A DNA stretch of 10,219 bases from Pseudomonadota bacterium (GTDB lineage Bacteria > Myxococcota > Myxococcia > Myxococcales > Myxococcaceae). Positions 7,183-10,219 of this stretch are shown one piece after another. Both the position numbers and the translations under genes were made by a program. The stretch spans positions 1-10,219 of the forward strand of contig JAFADT010000922.1 of NCBI GenBank assembly GCA_023424585.1, read 5' to 3'. The notes below the pieces were generated by a model. That model did no database searches. It was not told where the DNA came from and worked only from the letters and a program-made list of their open reading frames with translations. Numbering within the stretch: position 1 is the first letter of the stretch; each line of letters starts with the position of its first letter.

Positions 7183-8166
7183 TCACGCCCGGCGGTGGTT
7201 GCGCCGGTACGCGCCGGGAGCCGTGCCGTCCCAGCGCTTGAAGGCGCGGTTGAAGGACGCCTCGCTCTGGTAGCCGATGGCCGGAGCGACCTCGCTCAGG
7301 GGCAGCTCGCTCTCCCGCAGGAGCTGGGCGGCCTTGATCATCCGCCACCCCGCCAGGTACTCCAGCGGCGGCTCTCCCACGAGCTCGCTGAAGCGCGCGG
7401 CGAAGCCGGACCGCGACATGGCCACGGCCGACGCCAGGCGCTCCACCGTCCAGGGCTCCCCGGGCCGCTCGTGGATGAGCGCGAGCGCCTTGCCTATCGG
7501 CGGATCCACCAGCGCCCGCAGGCCGCTCTCCCGGCACGACTCCGAGGACATGATGTGCGCCCGCAGGGCCTGCACCAGCAGGATGTCCGCGAGCCGGCTC
7601 ATGATGACGGTGGCCCCCGGATGCGACGACGCGCTCTCCGTCAGCAGCAGTTGCACCGTGGACGCCAGCGACGGCGCCGTCGCCGCGTCGTCCGCGGCCA
7701 GGTGGATGACCCGCGGCAGCTCCTGGAACAAGAGCGTGCGCGGCGCGACGCCCAACTGGAACGACGCCGCCACCAGCGTCGTCCGCTCGCCGTCGCCGCC
7801 CAGCCGGATGGCGCCCTTGCCACGGGCGCTCGCGCAGGCGCCCGGCTCCAGGACATGAACGGGGCTGCCCTCCGCGTCGCGCAGCGTGTGGCCTCCGCCA
7901 TGCGGCAGCACGGCCAGGTCGCCCGCGGACAGCTCGAGCGCCCCCGGAACGCCCTCCACCTCCAGCCGCGCCCCGCCCCTCGCGATGAGGATGATGTGCG
8001 CGCCCGGGTACGTCCCGAACTGGAGCCCCCACGGCGCGAACAGCTCGAAGCGGCCGTGCATCCGGGTGGACAGCCGCAGCGTGTCCAGCACGTCCGCGAG
8101 CACGTCCGCGCCCTGCCACTCCGGCACCTCTGGACGCTCGGTCAATTTCTTTGGACTGGAGGCCAT
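7183..8166 (-). CDS. AraC-family transcriptional regulator with cupin-type sensing domain
   Basis: The 327-residue product has two parts. Residues about 18-205 form a cupin-like ligand domain of the type common in AraC regulators, opening with DVLADVLDTLRLSTRMHGRFELFAPWGL and including LSAGDLAVLPHGGGHTLRD. Residues about 223-325 form the two-helix-turn-helix AraC domain: WTVERLASAVAMSRSGFAARFSELVGEPPLEYL, then LSEVAPAIGYQSEASFNRAFKRW and the closing GTAPGAYRR. It is divergent from the OYE-pirin operon with 34 bp between the starts, which makes that operon its likely target. I chose the ATG at 8166. Upstream in-frame ATGs (8202 and beyond) would overlap the OYE gene and add residues without family character. 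No good ribosome site is seen. The ligand is unknown; a substrate or product of the OYE or pirin is a reasonable guess. Confidence 0.9.
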   Translation of the reverse strand: MASSPKKLTERPEVPEWQGADVLADVLDTLRLSTRMHGRFELFAPWGLQFGTYPGAHIILIARGGARLEVEGVPGALELSAGDLAVLPHGGGHTLRDAEGSPVHVLEPGACASARGKGAIRLGGDGERTTLVAASFQLGVAPRTLLFQELPRVIHLAADDAATAPSLASTVQLLLTESASSHPGATVIMSRLADILLVQALRAHIMSSESCRESGLRALVDPPIGKALALIHERPGEPWTVERLASAVAMSRSGFAARFSELVGEPPLEYLAGWRMIKAAQLLRESELPLSEVAPAIGYQSEASFNRAFKRWDGTAPGAYRRNHRRA

Positions 8167-8211
8167 GGCACGTCCATAGCGCCTGGAGCATTCACCGGCC
8201 ATGGCAAATCC
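8161..8211. repeat. 15-bp imperfect direct repeat spanning both divergent start codons
   Basis: GGCCATGGCACGTCC (8161-8175) and GGCCATGGCAAATCC (8197-8211) match at 13 of 15 positions, 36 bases apart. The first contains the AraC-type start on the reverse strand, the second the OYE start on the forward strand. AraC-family proteins commonly bind direct repeats, so these could be half-sites. Part of the match reflects both genes starting Met-Ala in GC-rich context, so coincidence is a serious alternative. Confidence 0.45.
8166..8181 (+). promoter_or_regulatory. Sigma-54-like -24/-12 element upstream of the OYE gene
   Basis: TGGCACG (8166-8172), four bases, then TAGC (8177-8180) resembles the consensus TGGCACG-N4-TTGC, with the invariant GG and GC at the correct 10-base separation. 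It would start transcription near 8192, leaving only about 9 bases before the ATG at 8201 and excluding the CTGGAG ribosome site at 8183-8188. That short leader and the absence of a sigma-54 activator gene nearby weaken the call. Confidence 0.3.
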
Positions 8212-9289
8212 CTTGAAGCTCCTCTCCCCCTTCCGGCTGGGCCGGCTCGAACTGAAGAACCGGCTGGTGATGGCCCCCATGACCCGCAGCCGGGCGCTGG
8301 TGGACGGCAACGTCCCCAACCCGCTGGCGGTGACCTACTACGCGCAGCGGGCGTCCGCGGGCCTCATCGTCTCCGAGGGCACCCAGGTCAGCCCCCAGGG
8401 CGTCGGGTACATCCGCACGCCGGGCATCCACTCGCCCGAGCAGGTGGCGGGCTGGCGCAAGGTGACGGACGCGGTCCACGCGGCGGGCGGGCTCATCTTC
8501 GCGCAGCTGTGGCACGTGGGGCGCGTCTCGCACCCGGACTTCCACGGCGGCGCGCTGCCGGTGGCGCCCTCCGCGATCGCGGTGGACCAGGAGGTCTTCA
8601 CGTTCCAGGGCAAGAAGCGCGCGGTGGCGCCCCGGGCCCTGGAGACGGAGGAACTTCCCGGCGTCGTCGAGCAGTTCCGCCAGGGCGCTCGCAACGCGAA
8701 GGCGGCCGGCTTCGACGGCGCGGAGCTGCACGGCAGCAACGGCTACCTGCTGGACCAGTTCCTGCGGGACGGCTCCAACCGGCGCACGGACGCATACGGC
8801 GGCGGCATCGAGAACCGGGCGCGCTTCCCGCTGGAGGCGGCGCGGGCGGTGGCGGAGGTGTTCGGCGCGGACCGCGTGGGCTACCGGCTCCACCCGCAGA
8901 ACTTCGCCTACGCGGGCATGACGGACTCCACGCCCGTGGAGACCTTCACGTACCTGGCCCGCGAGCTGGCCAGGCTGGGCCTGGGCTACCTGCACGTGAC
9001 GGAGAACGTCGCGGGCCCCAACGCCCCGGCGCCCGAGCAGCGCATCACCCCGAGGATCCGCGAGGCCTTCCCGGGCGTCCTCATCGCCAACGGCGGCTAC
9101 GACGCGCGGACCGGTGAAGCGGTCGTCGAGCGCGGCGAGGCGGACCTCGTGGCGTTTGGCGTGCCGTTCCTCGCGAACCCGGACCTGCCGGAGCGCTTCC
9201 GCCGGTCCGCTCCGCTCAACACGCCGGACGCGGCGACCTTCTTCGCGGGTGAGGAGCAGGGCTTCACGAGCTACCCGGCGCTGACCTGA
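8201..9289 (+). CDS. Old Yellow Enzyme family FMN-dependent ene-reductase (NemA/OYE-like)
   Basis: Old Yellow Enzymes use FMN and NAD(P)H to reduce activated C=C bonds of enones, quinone-like and nitro compounds. The 362 residues give the normal length and a TIM-barrel motif series: LKNRLVMAPMTRSRA (Thr28 matches the flavin-tuning Thr), FAQLWHVGRVSHP, and ELHGSNGYLLDQFLRDGSNRRTDAYGG with substrate-binding His177 and Asn180 and proton donor Tyr182. IANGGYD and LVAFGVPFLANPDLPERF lie in the FMN phosphate region. Two departures from the classical pattern: RLHP (229-232) where RLSP is usual, and Val321 where many members have the Arg of FGR contacting FMN phosphate. The ATG at 8201 has CTGGAG 12 bases upstream. 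It is the first gene of a likely operon with the pirin gene (20-bp gap), divergent from the AraC-type regulator. The natural substrate is not evident. Confidence 0.93.
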   Translation: MANPLKLLSPFRLGRLELKNRLVMAPMTRSRALVDGNVPNPLAVTYYAQRASAGLIVSEGTQVSPQGVGYIRTPGIHSPEQVAGWRKVTDAVHAAGGLIFAQLWHVGRVSHPDFHGGALPVAPSAIAVDQEVFTFQGKKRAVAPRALETEELPGVVEQFRQGARNAKAAGFDGAELHGSNGYLLDQFLRDGSNRRTDAYGGGIENRARFPLEAARAVAEVFGADRVGYRLHPQNFAYAGMTDSTPVETFTYLARELARLGLGYLHVTENVAGPNAPAPEQRITPRIREAFPGVLIANGGYDARTGEAVVERGEADLVAFGVPFLANPDLPERFRRSAPLNTPDAATFFAGEEQGFTSYPALT

Positions 9290-9295
9290 GCCGAG

Positions 9296-9300
9296 AGGAG
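9296..9300 (+). promoter_or_regulatory. Ribosome binding site of the pirin gene
   Basis: AGGAG within CGAGAGGAGAG ends 9 bases before the ATG at 9310 and fixes that start. It is by far the best Shine-Dalgarno among the three genes of this cassette. It lies in the 20-bp gap after the OYE stop, with no terminator between, as expected for co-transcription. Confidence 0.75.
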
Positions 9301-9309
9301 AGAACCGTC

Positions 9310-10173
9310 ATGAACACGCAGCGAGGCGAAGTCCTGGAGCGCCGGCTGGAGCGCGTCATCGACCTGCCGGCCCCCATGCCGGGGCAGTTCGGCCCGGCGC
9401 ACACGGTGGTGCCGGTCATCTCGCCGGAGGACTACGCGCGGTCGGATCCATTCATCCTGTTGATGGACGACCGCATCGACGGCAAGCCCATTGGCGGGCC
9501 GCATCCGCACGCGGGCTTCGAGACGGTGACCCTCGTGGTGAAGGGCGGGATGACCCACGACAGCGGCAAGCTGGGCGAGGGCGACGTGCAGTGGATGACG
9601 GCCGGCAGTGGCGTCATCCACGGCGAGGGCCTGGAGGGCGACCTGGGCCAGGCGCGCATCCTCCAGCTGTGGCTCACCCTTCCCCGCGCGCAGCGCTGGG
9701 TGCCCGCGGGCTACCAGGACCTGCCCTACGCCCGGCTGCCGGTGCGGCGCGAGCCGGGCGTGGAGGTGCGGGTCTACAGCGGCACCTCGGGGCCGGTGCG
9801 GTCGGCGACGAAGAACTACGTGCCCGTCACGCTGGCGGAGCTCGTGCTCGAAGCGGGCGCGTCCGTCGAGCAGGACCTGCCCGCGTCGTACAACGGCTTC
9901 TTCTACGTGCTGGAGGGCGCGGTCGCGGTGGGGCCGGACCGCCGGACGCTGAGGCCCGGGCAGGTGGGCTGGCTGGACCGGCCGGTGTCGGGCGGCGACA
10001 GCACGGTCCGCGTCACCGGGACGACGCGAGCGCGGGTGCTGCTGTACGCGGGCCAGCCGCAGCGGGAGCCGCTGGTGAGCCACGGGCCCTTCATCGGCGA
10101 CACCCAGGCGGACATCCTGAGGGCCTTCGAGGGGTACCGCGCGGGCCGCTTCGGTCCGCCGCCGCCGAGGTAG
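9310..10173 (+). CDS. Pirin family bicupin metalloprotein
   Basis: The 287-residue protein has the pirin bicupin fold. In the N-terminal cupin, GPHPHAGFETVTLVVKG supplies His65 and His67, and WMTAGSGVIHGE supplies His104 and Glu106, the full metal-ligand set of pirins. MTHDSGKLGEGDVQ is also typical. The C-terminal cupin (about 170-285) includes SYNGFFYVLEGAVAVG, followed by the usual HGPFIGDT segment (258-265). Some bacterial pirins have quercetin 2,3-dioxygenase activity; others act by protein binding, so the activity here is open. The protein is cytoplasmic, with no signal peptide. Its position directly behind the OYE gene and opposite an AraC-type regulator suggests a shared inducible response to aromatic or redox-active compounds. 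Confidence 0.93.
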   Translation: MNTQRGEVLERRLERVIDLPAPMPGQFGPAHTVVPVISPEDYARSDPFILLMDDRIDGKPIGGPHPHAGFETVTLVVKGGMTHDSGKLGEGDVQWMTAGSGVIHGEGLEGDLGQARILQLWLTLPRAQRWVPAGYQDLPYARLPVRREPGVEVRVYSGTSGPVRSATKNYVPVTLAELVLEAGASVEQDLPASYNGFFYVLEGAVAVGPDRRTLRPGQVGWLDRPVSGGDSTVRVTGTTRARVLLYAGQPQREPLVSHGPFIGDTQADILRAFEGYRAGRFGPPPPR

Positions 10174-10194
10174 CGGACCGCGCGGCGCCGGGCG

Positions 10195-10219
10195 TCAGCG
10201 GCTCTCGGCGGGGGCCGGC
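10195..10219 (-). CDS. Possible 3' end of a reverse-strand gene at the window edge
   Basis: Read on the reverse strand, the last 25 bases give PAPAESR followed by a TGA stop at 10195-10197. This would be convergent with the pirin gene, with a 21-bp gap like other convergent pairs here. Eight codons are too few to show coding, and such frames occur by chance in GC-rich DNA. Confidence 0.25.

Noticed and set aside
8165..8179. A five-codon forward mini-ORF (ATG GCA CGT CCA TAG) upstream of the OYE gene, preceded by CTGGAGG
   Set aside because: The purine stretch is only 2 bases from the ATG, too close for initiation, and it is also the reverse complement of the AraC-type start; likely chance.
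4682..8191. A 3.5-kb open frame on the reverse strand (1169 residues) crossing the peptidase, msrA and AraC-type genes
   Set aside because: Its translation is Arg/Gly/Ala/Pro-rich with no recognisable domain, and it overlaps three well-supported genes in other frames. Stops are rare in such frames at this GC content.
7105..9117. A 670-residue forward open frame antisense to the AraC-type gene and overlapping the OYE gene
   Set aside because: Arg/Pro/Gly-rich shadow frame with no domain; both strands are explained by clear family proteins.

Overview
The window is about 10.2 kb of very GC-rich DNA (roughly 70% or more by eye), densely packed with genes whose third codon positions are almost all G or C. 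That composition, a soluble multi-sensor histidine kinase and the gene style resemble a myxobacterium of the Myxococcus/Corallococcus type. This is inference, because no marker gene is present.

Layout. Positions 1-105 hold the 3' end of a gene whose last codons are three perfect 21-bp repeats, followed by a strong intrinsic terminator (148-187). Next is a forward TPR-repeat protein (228-1415). It converges on a reverse-strand ornithine cyclodeaminase/mu-crystallin family enzyme (1437-2399). A 243-bp divergent region (2400-2642) separates that gene from a forward, soluble, orphan sensor histidine kinase with a helical N-terminal domain, GAF, PAS, HisKA and HATPase domains (2643-4697). The kinase converges, with a 7-bp gap, on an exported PepV-like M20 metallopeptidase (4705-6333, reverse). 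A 112-bp divergent region carrying a five-run G-quadruplex motif leads to forward msrA (6446-7102). Finally, a reverse AraC-family regulator (7183-8166) is divergent from a two-gene operon on the forward strand: an Old Yellow Enzyme ene-reductase (8201-9289) and a pirin (9310-10173). The last bases may contain the 3' end of a reverse-strand gene (10195-10219).

How the genes relate. The only clear functional module is AraC regulator / OYE / pirin, whose layout suggests an inducible cassette handling reactive or aromatic small molecules. It lies next to msrA, which repairs oxidised methionine, so this end of the window has a redox or electrophile-stress flavour. The other genes look like independent single-gene units. 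No rRNA, tRNA, CRISPR array, insertion sequence or phage gene was seen. I found no convincing new multi-gene system. The observations most worth a second look are the G-quadruplex upstream of msrA, the direct repeat and sigma-54-like element in the AraC/OYE start region, and the altered FMN-pocket residues of the OYE.
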